DNA from: Paraburkholderia sp. HP33-1
GTDB taxonomy: Bacteria > Pseudomonadota > Gammaproteobacteria > Burkholderiales > Burkholderiaceae
Length of the DNA stretch: 64,000 nucleotides
Assembly: GCF_021390595.1 (NCBI RefSeq)
Contig: NZ_JAJEJR010000002.1
Span: forward strand, 2,232,001-2,296,000
Direction: 5' to 3'
Positions 1-9,657 of this stretch are shown piece by piece; the stretch's first letter is position 1, and each line of letters begins with the position of its first letter. The notes under the pieces are model-generated. The model was not told the origin of the DNA and did not search any database. It was given only the letters and a program-made list of their open reading frames with translations. Both the position numbers and the translations under genes were made by a program.

Positions 1-1
1 G

Positions 2-427
2 CGCCGCGACGAAGATCCCGAAGACCGCCGCGCCAAGACCGTCGCACTGACCGACGAAGGCCGCGCCGTCACCGCGAAGATGGAAGAGGAGCTGGTCACG
101 CTACGCGCGCAAGCGCTCAAAGGCGTATCGCGCGACGATCTCGAAGCCGCGCTGCGGGTGCTCGACGCATTCACGACCGATGCCGCCGCACGCGCCGAAC
201 CAGCCAGCGGCGAACGCGATACGCCGAGCGCACGCACACAGCCGGTGCACGCGCAACCGGCAAAGCGCAAGCCCGCCAAACGCACGGTGCTTGCAAGCAA
301 AGTCAAACAGACCAGCGGCAAAACCGCGGCTAAAACGGCCAGCAAATCGCTTGGCACCGTCAAGGCGCGCAAGTCCACCAAACGTGGCGCGCGAGGCACC
401 GCCCCGCACAACGCCGATTCAGCGTAA
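2..427 (+). CDS. MarR-family transcriptional regulator, C-terminal part (truncated by window start)
   Basis: The reading frame is open from base 2 with no start codon in the window, so this is the 3' part of a gene. The first visible residues (RRDEDPEDRRAKTVALTDEG) are the winged-helix wing and following helix of MarR regulators. After about residue 65 the protein changes into a Lys/Ala/Thr-rich tail of roughly 75 residues that resembles a histone H1-like basic tail and is not part of the MarR fold. The stop lies 6 bases before the FUSC gene, so it is very probably the first gene of the efflux operon and, by analogy with AaeR/EmrR-type systems, its ligand-responsive repressor. The ligand cannot be told from the sequence. 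Family call is confident; the regulatory role is inferred from position. Confidence 0.8.
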   Translation, partial: RRDEDPEDRRAKTVALTDEGRAVTAKMEEELVTLRAQALKGVSRDDLEAALRVLDAFTTDAAARAEPASGERDTPSARTQPVHAQPAKRKPAKRTVLASKVKQTSGKTAAKTASKSLGTVKARKSTKRGARGTAPHNADSA

Positions 428-433
428 CTGTTT

Positions 434-2536
434 ATGGTCTATCCCACTCTCCGCGACTGGCTGTTCTCGGTCAAGACTTTCACCGCGGCCATGATCGCGC
501 TCTACATCGGCCTGGCGGGCAGCCTGCAGCGGCCGTACTGGGCGATGGCCACCGTCTACATCGTGTCGAACCCGTTCGTCGGCGCGACCCGCTCAAAGGC
601 GATCTATCGTGCGCTGGGCACCGTGCTCGGCGCGTCGGGCGCGGTGCTGCTGGTGCCGCCGTTCGTCGAATCGCCTTACCTGTTCAGCGTGATCGTGGCG
701 ATGTGGACCGGCACGATGCTCTACCTCGCGGTGTCGGATCGCACCGCGCGCAGCTACGTGTTCATGCTGGCCGCCTATACGATGCCGATCATCGCGCTGC
801 CCTCGGTGACGAATCCGACCGGCATTTTCGATCTCGCCGTGAGCCGGACCGAGGAGATCATACTGGGCATCGTCTGCGCGAGTATCGTCGGCAGCGCGGT
901 GTTTCCGAGCCGGCTCGCGCCGACGATCATCGAGCGCACTGACGCATGGTTTCTCGACGCCGCGTTCTACGCGACCGAAACGCTGTCGGGCCGCATCGCG
1001 AGTTCGGCGATTTCGGGCGCGCGCCAGCGGCTCGCGAGCACGATCAACGGTCTCGAGCTTTTGCTGAGCCAGCTCGCCTATGATCACACCCGGCCCGACG
1101 TGCTCGCGCGCGCGCATGAACTACGCGGCCGCATGCAGTTGCTGCTGCCGATCATGTCGTCACTCGCCGATCCGCTGCTCGCGCTCTATTACAACGGCCC
1201 GCAACACTGGCCCGAAGGACTGCAGACGCTGATCGACGACGTGATCAAGTGGTTCAATCAGCCGCCGCCCGCGCCGAGCGAGCGCTACCATGCGGACGAA
1301 ACCGCCAACGCGCTGCGCGAGCGCATTGCCGCGATGCGCCCGCCCGCCGCCGCCCTCCAGCATTGGGACGGCGCGTTGCTGTCGAACGCGCTGTGGCGAC
1401 TGGGGCAAGCGATCGACGTCTGGCAGGACTGCCGCTCGCTGCGCATCATCATCACGCGCGAAGAAGGTTCGTGGCGGCCGCATTTTCGTCACTGGCGGCT
1501 CGGCGGCACCGAGCGCTTCTACGATCGCGGCCTGATGCTGTTCGCGACCGTGTCGGCGGGCGCGGCCGTGGTGCTCGCGTGCGCGCTGTGGATCAGCTCG
1601 GGCTGGAACGACGGCGCGAGCGCGGTCACGCTCGCGGCGGTCGCCTGCTGCTTTTTCGCCGCGCTCGACGAGCCTGCGCCATTCATGTTCCGCTTCTTCG
1701 TTGCGACTGCCGTTGCCGTGGTGGCCGCGGGTCTCTATCTGTTCGTCGTGCTGCCAAAGGTGCACGACTTCCCAATGCTGGTCATCCTGTTCTCGGTGCC
1801 GTTCATTCTGGTCGGCACGCTGATTCCGCGCCCGCAATTCAACATGGTCACGGTGCTGGTCGCGGTGAACACGGCCACCTTCATCAGCATTCAGGACGCG
1901 TACGACGCGAACTTCCTGACGTTCCTGAACGCCAATCTCGCGGGCCTCTCCGGCCTGCTGTACGCGTACCTGTGGACCCGCGTGACGCGCCCGTTCGGCG
2001 CCGAGCTCGCCGTGGCGCGCCTGTTGCGATCGAGCTGGGCCGATGTCGCGCTGACCGCGTCGACGCGGCCGATCGAAGATCCGCGCAATCTTGCCGCGCG
2101 CATGCTCGACCGGCTGATGCAGCTGATCCCGCGCCTTGCCGCCACTGACGACAACCGTCATCCGTCGATCGAGAGCTTCCGCGATCTGCGCATCGCGTTC
2201 AACGCGCTCGATCTGCGTCGCCTCACGCGCAAGCTCGGCGGCGAAGCGCCCGCCGCGATCGACCATGCTCTAGATGGAGTGCGTACATACTACGAGAGCT
2301 GCGTCGCTCGGCGCCGCCGCGAGCCGATGCCGGACACCCTGATGCCGTCAATCGACGCGGCAATCGCGCGCGTCACCGCGCAGGGCCTCGCGAACGCCGC
2401 GGCGCCGACCGAGAGCTCGCCGGCCTCGGCGCGCCAGTTGCGCGACGCGCTGCACGCGCTGGTCGGCTTGCGTCTTTCGCTGTTTCCGGCGACCCTCACG
2501 AAACCAACGCCGACCGAACCGGAGGCCGCCGCGTGA
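434..2536 (+). CDS. FUSC-family (AaeB/fusaric acid resistance-type) inner-membrane transporter
   Basis: A 700-residue protein with two membrane blocks, one near residues 10-150 and one near 365-520, each followed by a cytoplasmic stretch; this is the layout of the FUSC/AaeB family. The N-terminal segment with SLQRPYWAMATVYIVSNP is typical of the family. AaeB-type proteins export aromatic carboxylic acids together with a membrane fusion protein. It follows the MarR gene by 6 bases and precedes DUF1656, HlyD-like and NodT-like genes, giving a complete tripartite pump. The ATG at 434 is the only start that fits behind the MarR stop. The substrate (fusaric acid, p-hydroxybenzoate or another aromatic acid) is unknown. 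Confidence 0.9.
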   Translation: MVYPTLRDWLFSVKTFTAAMIALYIGLAGSLQRPYWAMATVYIVSNPFVGATRSKAIYRALGTVLGASGAVLLVPPFVESPYLFSVIVAMWTGTMLYLAVSDRTARSYVFMLAAYTMPIIALPSVTNPTGIFDLAVSRTEEIILGIVCASIVGSAVFPSRLAPTIIERTDAWFLDAAFYATETLSGRIASSAISGARQRLASTINGLELLLSQLAYDHTRPDVLARAHELRGRMQLLLPIMSSLADPLLALYYNGPQHWPEGLQTLIDDVIKWFNQPPPAPSERYHADETANALRERIAAMRPPAAALQHWDGALLSNALWRLGQAIDVWQDCRSLRIIITREEGSWRPHFRHWRLGGTERFYDRGLMLFATVSAGAAVVLACALWISSGWNDGASAVTLAAVACCFFAALDEPAPFMFRFFVATAVAVVAAGLYLFVVLPKVHDFPMLVILFSVPFILVGTLIPRPQFNMVTVLVAVNTATFISIQDAYDANFLTFLNANLAGLSGLLYAYLWTRVTRPFGAELAVARLLRSSWADVALTASTRPIEDPRNLAARMLDRLMQLIPRLAATDDNRHPSIESFRDLRIAFNALDLRRLTRKLGGEAPAAIDHALDGVRTYYESCVARRRREPMPDTLMPSIDAAIARVTAQGLANAAAPTESSPASARQLRDALHALVGLRLSLFPATLTKPTPTEPEAAA

Positions 2537-2594
2537 TGAACCTGTCTGTGCGCCCGTTTCCGCAACCCGTTCCACCCCTTTCCCAGTTCCCGCG

Positions 2595-2804
2595 ATGATC
2601 GGTGAAATCGATATTTTCGGCGTGTTCGTGCCCTCCGTGCTGGTCCTGATGTTTGTCGCGTATCTGATCAACCTCGGCATTCGCACCGTGTTCGCCTACG
2701 TCGGTTTTTACCGCTTCGTCTGGCATCGCTCCATCTTCGATCTCGGCATCTATGTGCTGGTGCTGGGCCTTGTCGTCGTCGTTTCGCACAAGCTAATAAC
2801 GTGA
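2595..2804 (+). CDS. DUF1656 small membrane protein (AaeX-like)
   Basis: A 69-residue protein with two hydrophobic segments, roughly residues 8-28 and 45-65, separated by a short polar loop with an aromatic/Arg cluster (FYRFVWHR). Size, topology and position between a FUSC permease and an HlyD-type fusion protein match DUF1656, whose E. coli relative AaeX is co-transcribed with aaeAB and has no defined biochemical role. Its last four bases overlap the GTG start of the next gene (GTGA), which indicates translational coupling. The 58-base gap from the FUSC gene holds no promoter-like sequence that I can recognise. Confidence 0.85.
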   Translation: MIGEIDIFGVFVPSVLVLMFVAYLINLGIRTVFAYVGFYRFVWHRSIFDLGIYVLVLGLVVVVSHKLIT

Positions 2805-3793
2805 AAAAAACCTGGTTCTCCGTCGGTCAGATCCTGCTGACCCTGGTCGTCGTGGTGGTCGCGGCATACGTGCTGTGGCAACTCGTCAACTACTACATGT
2901 TCGCACCGTGGACCCGCGACGGGCACGTGCGAGCCGACGTGATCCAGGTCGCGCCCGACGTGTCGGGACTGATTTCGTCGGTCGAGGTCGTGGACAACCA
3001 GCAGGTCCAGCAGGGCCAGGTGCTGTTCAAGATCGATCAGGCGCGCTACACGCTCGCATTGCGTCAGGCCGAGGCAACGGCGCAGCAGCGCCGCGCGACG
3101 CTCGACCAGGCGCGCCGCGAATATGCGCGCAACCGTCAGCTCGGCAACCTCGTCGCTGTCGAAGTGCTCGAAGAAAGCCGCTCGCGCGTCGACGCGGGCG
3201 AAGCCGCGCTCGCCGATGCCATAGTCGCGATCGACACCGCGAAGCTGAACCTCGAACGCTCGACGATCAAGAGTCCGGTCGACGGCTATCTGAACGACCG
3301 CGCACCGCGCACCGGCGAATACGTCGCGGCGGGCCGCGCGGTGGTCGCGGTGGTCGACATGCATTCATTCCGCGTGGACGGCTACTTCGAGGAAACCAAG
3401 CTGCGCGGCATCGACATCGGCCAGCCGGTCGACATCGTCGTGATGGGAGAGCCGAAGCCGCTGCGAGGGCACGTGCAGAGCATCGTCGCCGGTATCGAAG
3501 ACCGCGACCGTACGCAAAGCGCGAATCTGCTGCCGAACGTGAACCCGGCGTTCAGCTGGGTGCGGCTCGCGCAGCGCATTCCGGTGCGCGTCGCGCTCGA
3601 TGAAGTGCCCGCTGATTTCCGCCTGATCGCGGGGCGTACCGCGACGGTGTCGGTGCGTGGTCTGTCGCCGGTCAGGACCCGAGCCGTGTCGGGCAGGGGC
3701 GAGGCGCCGGGCTCGGTTCCTGCTTCGGCTGCGCCGGTGGCGCCGGGTTCGTCCGTGGCTCCGGCTACCGCACCGTCGGGCGCGTCGCAATGA
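2801..3793 (+). CDS. HlyD/AaeA-type periplasmic membrane fusion protein
   Basis: A 330-residue protein with one N-terminal membrane anchor (about residues 7-27), then a biotinyl-lipoyl-like half motif (VAPDVSGLISSVEVVDNQQV), a coiled-coil hairpin (about 85-150) and a second lipoyl half (IKSPVDGYLNDRAPRTGEYV). This is the standard membrane fusion protein order. It bridges the FUSC permease and the outer-membrane channel of the same operon. Translation starts at GTG 2801, overlapping the DUF1656 stop, and the gene ends in an ATGA overlap with the NodT gene. The last ~45 residues are an Ala/Pro/Ser-rich tail of no obvious function. Confidence 0.92.
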   Translation: MKKTWFSVGQILLTLVVVVVAAYVLWQLVNYYMFAPWTRDGHVRADVIQVAPDVSGLISSVEVVDNQQVQQGQVLFKIDQARYTLALRQAEATAQQRRATLDQARREYARNRQLGNLVAVEVLEESRSRVDAGEAALADAIVAIDTAKLNLERSTIKSPVDGYLNDRAPRTGEYVAAGRAVVAVVDMHSFRVDGYFEETKLRGIDIGQPVDIVVMGEPKPLRGHVQSIVAGIEDRDRTQSANLLPNVNPAFSWVRLAQRIPVRVALDEVPADFRLIAGRTATVSVRGLSPVRTRAVSGRGEAPGSVPASAAPVAPGSSVAPATAPSGASQ

Positions 3794-5358
3794 AGCTCGT
3801 GCGCACCATATGCTCGCTGGCGCCGCGCTTGCCGCTGCTGCCACTGCTGCCGTTATTGCCGCTCACTGTCGCGCTGAACGGCTGCATCAACGTCGGCCCG
3901 AACTACACGCTGCCGAAACAGGCGCTCGTCAATGCGCCGCTCGCGAACGGACCGATCGAGGGCGCCGATCCCAAACTGACGTCGACCCTCAATGTGCCGA
4001 CCGTCTGGTGGAAGCTGTACGACGATCCGGTGCTGAATGGTCTGGTCGAGCAGGCGCTGAAATCGAATACCGACCTGCGCGTCGCGGCCGCGAATCTCGC
4101 GCGCTCGCGCGAGGCGCTCAGCATTGCGCGGGCACAGGGCGGCTTCTCGGGCGAGGCCTCGGTGGCGATCGAGCGCGCGCAGGAATCGGCCGAGCAATTC
4201 CTGCTGTTCGAGAAACTGCCCGTCGCCAACGAAGGCGACATGGGCATCAGCATCTCCTACGAAATCGATCTGTTCGGCAAGCTGCGCCGCGGCGTCGAAG
4301 CGGCGGCGGCGGACACCGAGGCCGTGGAAGCCGCGGGCGACCTTGCGCGCATCACCGTCGTGGCGGATGTGGTGCGCTCGTACGTCGAGCAATGCTCGGC
4401 GGCCGAGGAACTGCGCATCGCCGAACAATCGCTCGCGTTGCAGACTGAGCGCGTGGACCTGTCGCGCCGTCTGCGCGACGCGGGCCGCGGCAACCAGACC
4501 GCCGTCACGAGCGGCCAGACCCAGATCGAGAATTTGAGGGCCGACGTTCCGCGCTACACCGCGCGCCGCAAGATCGCGCAATACCGCCTCGCGATGCTGC
4601 TCGCGCAGTCGCCGTCCCAACTGCCGCCGGCCGTGCTCGCGTGCGATCGGTTGCCGCAAATCCGCCAGCCGATTCCGGTCGGCGACGGCGCCGCGCTGCT
4701 CCGGCGCCGCCCGGACGTGCACGAAGCCGAGCGTCAGCTCGCGGCGTCGACGGCGCGCATCGGCGTCGCGACCGGGGCGCTCTATCCGAGCGTCAGCATC
4801 GGCGCGTCGGCGGGCTTCACCGGCGTTCTCGAAGACATTCCCACGCAGCCGACGGCGCGTTGGGCTTTCGGTCCGCTGATCAGCTGGACCTTCCCGACCA
4901 ACGGCGCGCGCCAACGGGTGCACGAAGCCGAAGCGTCGAGCCAGGTGGCGCTCGCGCATTTCGACGGCGTGGTGCTGACCGCGCTGCGTGAAACCGAGAC
5001 CAGTCTCGCGACCTACGCGTCCGACTTCGCGCGTGCCGAAGCGCTGCGCGCGGCGCTGAAATCAGCAGCGAAATCGGCGGATGAAACACACCGGCTGTAT
5101 CGCGCCGGGCGCGAGTCGTTCATCTCCGATCTCGACGCGACGCGCACGCTGACGGCCGCGAAGTCGCAGCTTGCGGCGGCGGAGGGCCAGGTGGCGGTCG
5201 ATCAGGTCAATCTGTTCCTGTCGCTTGGCGGCGGGTGGGAGGTGGGTGGTCAGAGCACGCCGGGGGAAACGCCACCGCAGTTGAAGGCCACGCCTGTCGC
5301 GGCCAGGACCTCAGCGAAGGCGGGAGCGCCGACAGCCGCGACGTCCGGATCGCCGTGA
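3790..5358 (+). CDS. NodT-family outer-membrane efflux lipoprotein
   Basis: A 522-residue outer-membrane factor. It starts with a Leu/Pro-rich signal peptide ending in a lipobox (LNGC at about residues 33-36), so it should be lipidated on Cys. The mature part carries two outer-membrane-efflux repeats with conserved family segments (PTVWWKLYDDPVLNGLVEQA and the RRPDVHEAERQLAASTARIG region). It is the TolC-like channel of the pump encoded upstream, and its ATG overlaps the stop of the HlyD gene by four bases. The C-terminal ~50 residues are low-complexity Ala/Thr/Pro. It ends convergently with the molybdenum hydroxylase genes. Confidence 0.92.
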   Translation: MKLVRTICSLAPRLPLLPLLPLLPLTVALNGCINVGPNYTLPKQALVNAPLANGPIEGADPKLTSTLNVPTVWWKLYDDPVLNGLVEQALKSNTDLRVAAANLARSREALSIARAQGGFSGEASVAIERAQESAEQFLLFEKLPVANEGDMGISISYEIDLFGKLRRGVEAAAADTEAVEAAGDLARITVVADVVRSYVEQCSAAEELRIAEQSLALQTERVDLSRRLRDAGRGNQTAVTSGQTQIENLRADVPRYTARRKIAQYRLAMLLAQSPSQLPPAVLACDRLPQIRQPIPVGDGAALLRRRPDVHEAERQLAASTARIGVATGALYPSVSIGASAGFTGVLEDIPTQPTARWAFGPLISWTFPTNGARQRVHEAEASSQVALAHFDGVVLTALRETETSLATYASDFARAEALRAALKSAAKSADETHRLYRAGRESFISDLDATRTLTAAKSQLAAAEGQVAVDQVNLFLSLGGGWEVGGQSTPGETPPQLKATPVAARTSAKAGAPTAATSGSP

Positions 5359-5414
5359 CCGCGCACTGATTGTCGGCGAATTGAGTTCGGCCAGGGGCGG
5401 CAGGGCGGCGTCGC

Positions 5415-5876
5415 CTAGCTCTTGCGCCCCTTCGCCGCCGCCAGATGGATCGCCGCCCGGACCCGCGGGTACGTGCCGCAACGGCACATCACCGGCGTCA
5501 TCGCCTCGTCGATGTCGGCATCGGTCGGATCAGGCTTGCGCTTCAGCAGTGCGCAAGCCGCCATCAATTGCGCGCTCTGGCAATAGCCGCACTGCACCAC
5601 ATCGAGTTCGATCCACGCGGCCTTCAGCGCCTGCGCCTCGCGTCCCTGCAGACCCTCGATCGTCGTGATCTTTTGCGTATGCAGGCTCGACATCGGCGTC
5701 TGACAAGCAAAGACCGCGACATCATCGAGATTGATCGTGCACGCGCCGCAGATGCCGACTCCGCAGCCGAATTTCGTGCCGGTCATGCCGAGTTCGCAGC
5801 GCAGTACCCAGAGCAGCGGCATGTCCGGATCGGCATTGACCTGCACCTTGCCTCCGTTGATATTCAGTACTGCCAT
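5415..5876 (-). CDS. (2Fe-2S) subunit of a molybdenum hydroxylase (isoquinoline 1-oxidoreductase alpha-type)
   Basis: A 153-residue protein with the two cluster motifs of xanthine dehydrogenase-type iron-sulphur subunits: a plant-ferredoxin-type group (GCGVGICGACT, then a later Cys in FACQT) and a C-terminal four-helix group (QCGYCQSAQ and MCRCGTYPR). It should pass electrons from the Mo subunit to an external acceptor. The ATG at 5876 has an AGGAGG ribosome site 6 bases upstream; longer in-frame extensions lack one and would run into the upstream gene. It lies 29 bases after the large subunit gene. No FAD subunit is seen, as in isoquinoline-oxidoreductase and aldehyde dehydrogenase types that use cytochromes. 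The substrate is unknown. Confidence 0.9.
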   Translation of the reverse strand: MAVLNINGGKVQVNADPDMPLLWVLRCELGMTGTKFGCGVGICGACTINLDDVAVFACQTPMSSLHTQKITTIEGLQGREAQALKAAWIELDVVQCGYCQSAQLMAACALLKRKPDPTDADIDEAMTPVMCRCGTYPRVRAAIHLAAAKGRKS

Positions 5877-5905
5877 GCTTGCCTCCTGAATCGTCGCGCC
5901 ATCCG

Positions 5906-8176
5906 TCACGCAAGCCGCAAGGGCAGCGTGCGCAATCGCTGCCCCGTCAGCGCGAACACCGCATTGCCCACCGCCGGCGCGACCGGCGGCACGCCCGGTT
6001 CGCCGACACCTTGCGGATGCAGCTGGCTCGGCATGATGCCGACTTCGATCGCCGGGCACACGTTCATCCGCACGACCGGAAAATCCACGAAGTTCTTCTG
6101 CTGCACCTGGCCGTTGACGATCGTGATCTCGTTCTGCAAAGCGCTCGACAGCCCAAACACGATGCCGCTTTCCATCTGCTGACGGATCAGATTCGGATTC
6201 ACCGGCAAACCGCAATCGATCACGCACACCACGCGATGCACGCGAATCTGCCGGTCCGCCCCGATCGACACCTCCGCGACCTGCGCGACGACGCTGCCGA
6301 ACGCCTCGTGCAATGCGACGCCGCGCGCGCAGCGCGCGCCATCGGCGGCGGGCTTGAGCGGACGGCCCCAATCCGACATCGCCTCGACACGCTTGAGGAC
6401 CGCCAGATGACGCGGATGCTCTGCGAGCAACATCGCGCGAAACGCAATCGGGTCCTGGCCGGCCGCCGCCGCGGCTTCATCGGTGAAGCTCTCGGTGAAG
6501 AACGCCTGATGCGAGTGGCCGACCGAGCGCCAGAAGCCGATCGGCACCGGCAACTCGACGATCTTGTGCGACACGCGCGCGGCCGGCCACTCGTACGGTT
6601 GATCGTACGCGCCTTCGCAGGTGGTCTTGTCGATCGGAATGTGCGGCACGCCGTAGTAACGCGCGAGCGCCTCGGGCACGATCGCCTGCCCCGCCGACTT
6701 CGCGTGCCACGCGACCAGCTTGCCGTGCTCGTCGAAGCCGGCTTGCATCGACGCCACGCAAGCGGGCCGGTAGAAATCGTGCGTGAAGTCCTGCGCGCGC
6801 GACCAGATCGTTTGCACCGGACGGCCGTCGGCCTCGCGCGCGATCGCCGCGGCCTGTGCGACGAAATCAAGTTCGAGGCGTCGCCCGAACCCCCCGCCCA
6901 CAAGCTGCGTCTGGACATCGACGAGATCGGCGTCGATGCCGAGCGCCTTTGCCGCATGCTGCCGGGCAAGCCCCGGCATTTGCGTCGACACCCACACGGT
7001 CGCCGCGCCGTCCGCGACCTGCACCGTGCAGTTCATCGGCTCGACCGCGCCATGCGCCAGATATGGCACGTGATACACGGCATTGATCGTGCGTGCCGCG
7101 AGACTCATCGCTTTGTCGACGTTGCCGACGTGGTAATACACGTGCCCGTCGGTATCGTCGAGCGCATCGGCGAGCCGGCGGTCCACCTCCACGCTCGACA
7201 GCTTCGCGGCAGCGCCGTCGTGCCACGTGACGTCGATCGCCTCGACCGCGTTCATCGCGTGAAACGCGTTGTCCGCGATCACGGCCACGCCGCCAGTGCC
7301 GCCCGCATACGGCGGCACGGCCAACGCCTTGATGAAGCCCGGCATCTTCTGCGCGGGCGTCGCGTCGAAATGCGCGACCGTGCCGCCGAGGGTCGGGCAC
7401 ATCACGACGCTCGCGTACAGCAGACCGTTGGGCAGCACGTCGATCCCGAAGCGCGCCACGCCGTCGATTTTCGACGCGGCTTCGATACGCCGCACGGGCT
7501 GGCCGATCAGCTTGAAGTCGGCGGCCTTCTTCAGGACGACGCTGCGCGGCAACGGCTGCCGTGCCGCCATCGACGACAACTCGCCGAACGTCGCCTTGTG
7601 CCCCCACGGATGTAGCACGTAGCCCTTTTCCGCGCTGCATTCGCGGACCGGCACATCCCAGCGCTCGGCCGCCGCGTTGATCAGCATCACGCGCGCCGAC
7701 GCGCCGGCCTCGCGCATCGGCGTCCACAGATCGTTCATGCTCGACGAGCCGCCCGTCATCATCGTGCCGAACTCGCGCACCGCCTTGCTCGTGATCCACA
7801 CGGTGCCTTGCCTGACGTAGCTGTCGTCGTCGGGGCGAAACGGCAGATCGTCGACGATGGCCTGCACCGAGTTGTAGATCCGGTCGATCGGCGACTCTTC
7901 GACTTGCACTTGCGACCAGTCGGCGTCGAGTTCCTCGGCGAGCAGCATCGCGAGTCCCGTATGGATGCCCTGGCCCATTTCGGCCTTGGGCATCATGATC
8001 GTTACGCGATTGTCGGCGTCGATCTTGACCCAGCCGTTCAGCGCGACCTGCGAGCCTTGCGTCGGCAGCGGCGTCGACGTTGTGAGGCGCTGCCGCGGCG
8101 GCACCACGGCCCAGCCAACCAGCAGCCCGCCCAGCGCGGTAGCGCCGCCAAGCAGGAAGGTTCTGCGCGTCAACAT
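5906..8176 (-). CDS. Molybdopterin-binding subunit of a xanthine dehydrogenase-family hydroxylase (IorB-type), Tat-exported
   Basis: A 756-residue large subunit. The N-terminus (MLTRRTFLLGG followed by a hydrophobic stretch) is a twin-arginine signal, so the holoenzyme is probably folded with cofactor and exported to the periplasm. Conserved molybdopterin-cytosine-dinucleotide-binding segments are visible (MPKAEMGQGIHTG near residue 62; VQTQLVGGGFGRR near 430; GVGEPGVPPVAPA near 730). IorB-type subunits are single-chain Mo subunits partnered by a small 2Fe-2S protein, which is encoded 29 bases downstream. Substrates in the family include N-heterocycles and aldehydes; none can be chosen here. 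No strong ribosome site precedes the ATG, and the start rests on the Tat motif. Confidence 0.88.
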   Translation of the reverse strand: MLTRRTFLLGGATALGGLLVGWAVVPPRQRLTTSTPLPTQGSQVALNGWVKIDADNRVTIMMPKAEMGQGIHTGLAMLLAEELDADWSQVQVEESPIDRIYNSVQAIVDDLPFRPDDDSYVRQGTVWITSKAVREFGTMMTGGSSSMNDLWTPMREAGASARVMLINAAAERWDVPVRECSAEKGYVLHPWGHKATFGELSSMAARQPLPRSVVLKKAADFKLIGQPVRRIEAASKIDGVARFGIDVLPNGLLYASVVMCPTLGGTVAHFDATPAQKMPGFIKALAVPPYAGGTGGVAVIADNAFHAMNAVEAIDVTWHDGAAAKLSSVEVDRRLADALDDTDGHVYYHVGNVDKAMSLAARTINAVYHVPYLAHGAVEPMNCTVQVADGAATVWVSTQMPGLARQHAAKALGIDADLVDVQTQLVGGGFGRRLELDFVAQAAAIAREADGRPVQTIWSRAQDFTHDFYRPACVASMQAGFDEHGKLVAWHAKSAGQAIVPEALARYYGVPHIPIDKTTCEGAYDQPYEWPAARVSHKIVELPVPIGFWRSVGHSHQAFFTESFTDEAAAAAGQDPIAFRAMLLAEHPRHLAVLKRVEAMSDWGRPLKPAADGARCARGVALHEAFGSVVAQVAEVSIGADRQIRVHRVVCVIDCGLPVNPNLIRQQMESGIVFGLSSALQNEITIVNGQVQQKNFVDFPVVRMNVCPAIEVGIMPSQLHPQGVGEPGVPPVAPAVGNAVFALTGQRLRTLPLRLA

Positions 8177-8393
8177 GGCATGACTCGCTCGGCTGGCTCG
8201 ATGGTAGGAAAACGGCGACAGCGCCGATGCACCCGTCTTTGTTTGCGAATAGTAATAAGACGGGTCGGCCAGCGTGAGACTTAAATGCGGGCGCGAAGCT
8301 CAAGTGGCCGCGCGGCGCGGATAGGCGGGGATCGAAAGCGGCGAGGGAAAGTCGTGGGGCGCTTCATTAACTGCGAAGCGCATGGGCAGCAAT

Positions 8394-8419
8394 GTACCGG
8401 CGGAAGCCACCGCCGGCAC
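8394..8419 (-). terminator. Strong hairpin downstream of xylH
   Basis: A perfect 7-bp GC stem (8397-8403 with 8410-8416, loop of 6) lies about 40 bases after the xylH stop, with a second 7-bp hairpin (8359-8365 with 8375-8381) just beyond. Neither is followed by a run of T on the minus strand, so this is at best a weak intrinsic terminator or an mRNA 3'-end protector for the xyl operon. Confidence 0.4.
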
Positions 8420-8457
8420 ATCGCGAACCTTGCGCTTGAATCGATCGGGCGATCAGA

Positions 8458-9657
8458 TCAACGGCGGTTCGAACCCGACACCACATCGATCCAGACGGCC
8501 AGCACGAGAATGCCGCCCTTCACGATCATCTGCCAGTAAGCATCGACGTCGAGCATCGACATGCCGTTGTCGAGGCTCGCCATCACGAGCGCGCCGATCA
8601 ACGCGCCGTACACGGTGCCCGAGCCGCCACGCATCGACGTGCCGCCGATAAAGCACGCGGCGATCGCATCGAGTTCGCCCATCGAGCCCGCCGACGGCGA
8701 ACCGGCCGCGAGCCGCGCGGTGTTGACAATGCCGGCGAATGCGCACATCAGCCCCATCAGCGCGAAGATCGCGAGCTTAACGCGGTCGGTGTTGACTCCC
8801 GACAACCGCGTCGCTTCGAGGTTCGAACCGACCGCGTAGATGCGGCGTCCAAATACGGTCTGGGTCGCGATCCACGTGAAGATGCCGAGCAGCGCGAGCA
8901 GCAGCAACACCGGCACGGGAATGCCGCCGTAGTTGTCGAGCATCGCGACGAAGCCGGCGAGAATCGCACCCGCGCCGATCACCTTCGCGACGTCCTGCCA
9001 GAGTGGCACGACGCGCAACTGATAACGCTGCCGGTTCGCGCGCTGGCGGATCGTCAGGAATGCCAGCAGCAGGAACAGCACGACTGCGAGCGTGTCACCG
9101 GCGAGCCGCGGCAGATAACCCTGGCCGACGAACACGAAGCTGTCCGACACCGGCGCGATGGTCGATCCTCCTGTAATGCCGAGCAGAATGCCGCGATACG
9201 CGAGCATGCCGCCGAGCCCGACGATAAACGAAGGCACGCGCCGATACGTCGACCACCAGCCGTTGAACATGCCGACCGCGATGCCGAGCAGCAACACGAC
9301 TGGTATCGTCGCGCCGATCGGCCAGTGCCGGTTCACGTCGAGAATCGCCGCGACGCCGCCGAGCAGTCCGAGCAGCGAACCGACCGACAGATCGATTTCA
9401 CCGGCGATGATCACGAACACCATGCCGCACGCGAGCATGCCGGTAATCGACATCTGCCGCAGCAGATTCGACAGATTGCGCGGCGTGACGAACGCGCCAT
9501 GAGTAAGCGCGGAAAAGAAAATCCAGATCACGGCGACGGCAATCAGCAGCGCGAGAATCTTGTAGCGCGCGAACAGTTGCTGGATCCGTTGCGTGCCGCC
9601 GAATGCGTCTCGCGGCACGGCGTTGTCGGTCCGTTGGGAAGTTACTTCGGGAGTCAT
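8458..9657 (-). CDS. xylH: D-xylose ABC transporter permease XylH
   Basis: A 399-residue protein with about ten hydrophobic segments and the conserved branched-chain/ribose-type permease region ([18 protein letters not shown] near residue 90, and [20 protein letters not shown] near 340). Length and sequence fit XylH, the membrane subunit that forms the xylose channel with XylG and XylF. Its ATG overlaps the xylG stop by four bases (ATGA at 9654-9657), so the two are translationally coupled. Assignment to xylose rather than another pentose rests on the neighbours xylA, xylF and xylR. Confidence 0.93.
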   Translation of the reverse strand: MTPEVTSQRTDNAVPRDAFGGTQRIQQLFARYKILALLIAVAVIWIFFSALTHGAFVTPRNLSNLLRQMSITGMLACGMVFVIIAGEIDLSVGSLLGLLGGVAAILDVNRHWPIGATIPVVLLLGIAVGMFNGWWSTYRRVPSFIVGLGGMLAYRGILLGITGGSTIAPVSDSFVFVGQGYLPRLAGDTLAVVLFLLLAFLTIRQRANRQRYQLRVVPLWQDVAKVIGAGAILAGFVAMLDNYGGIPVPVLLLLALLGIFTWIATQTVFGRRIYAVGSNLEATRLSGVNTDRVKLAIFALMGLMCAFAGIVNTARLAAGSPSAGSMGELDAIAACFIGGTSMRGGSGTVYGALIGALVMASLDNGMSMLDVDAYWQMIVKGGILVLAVWIDVVSGSNRR

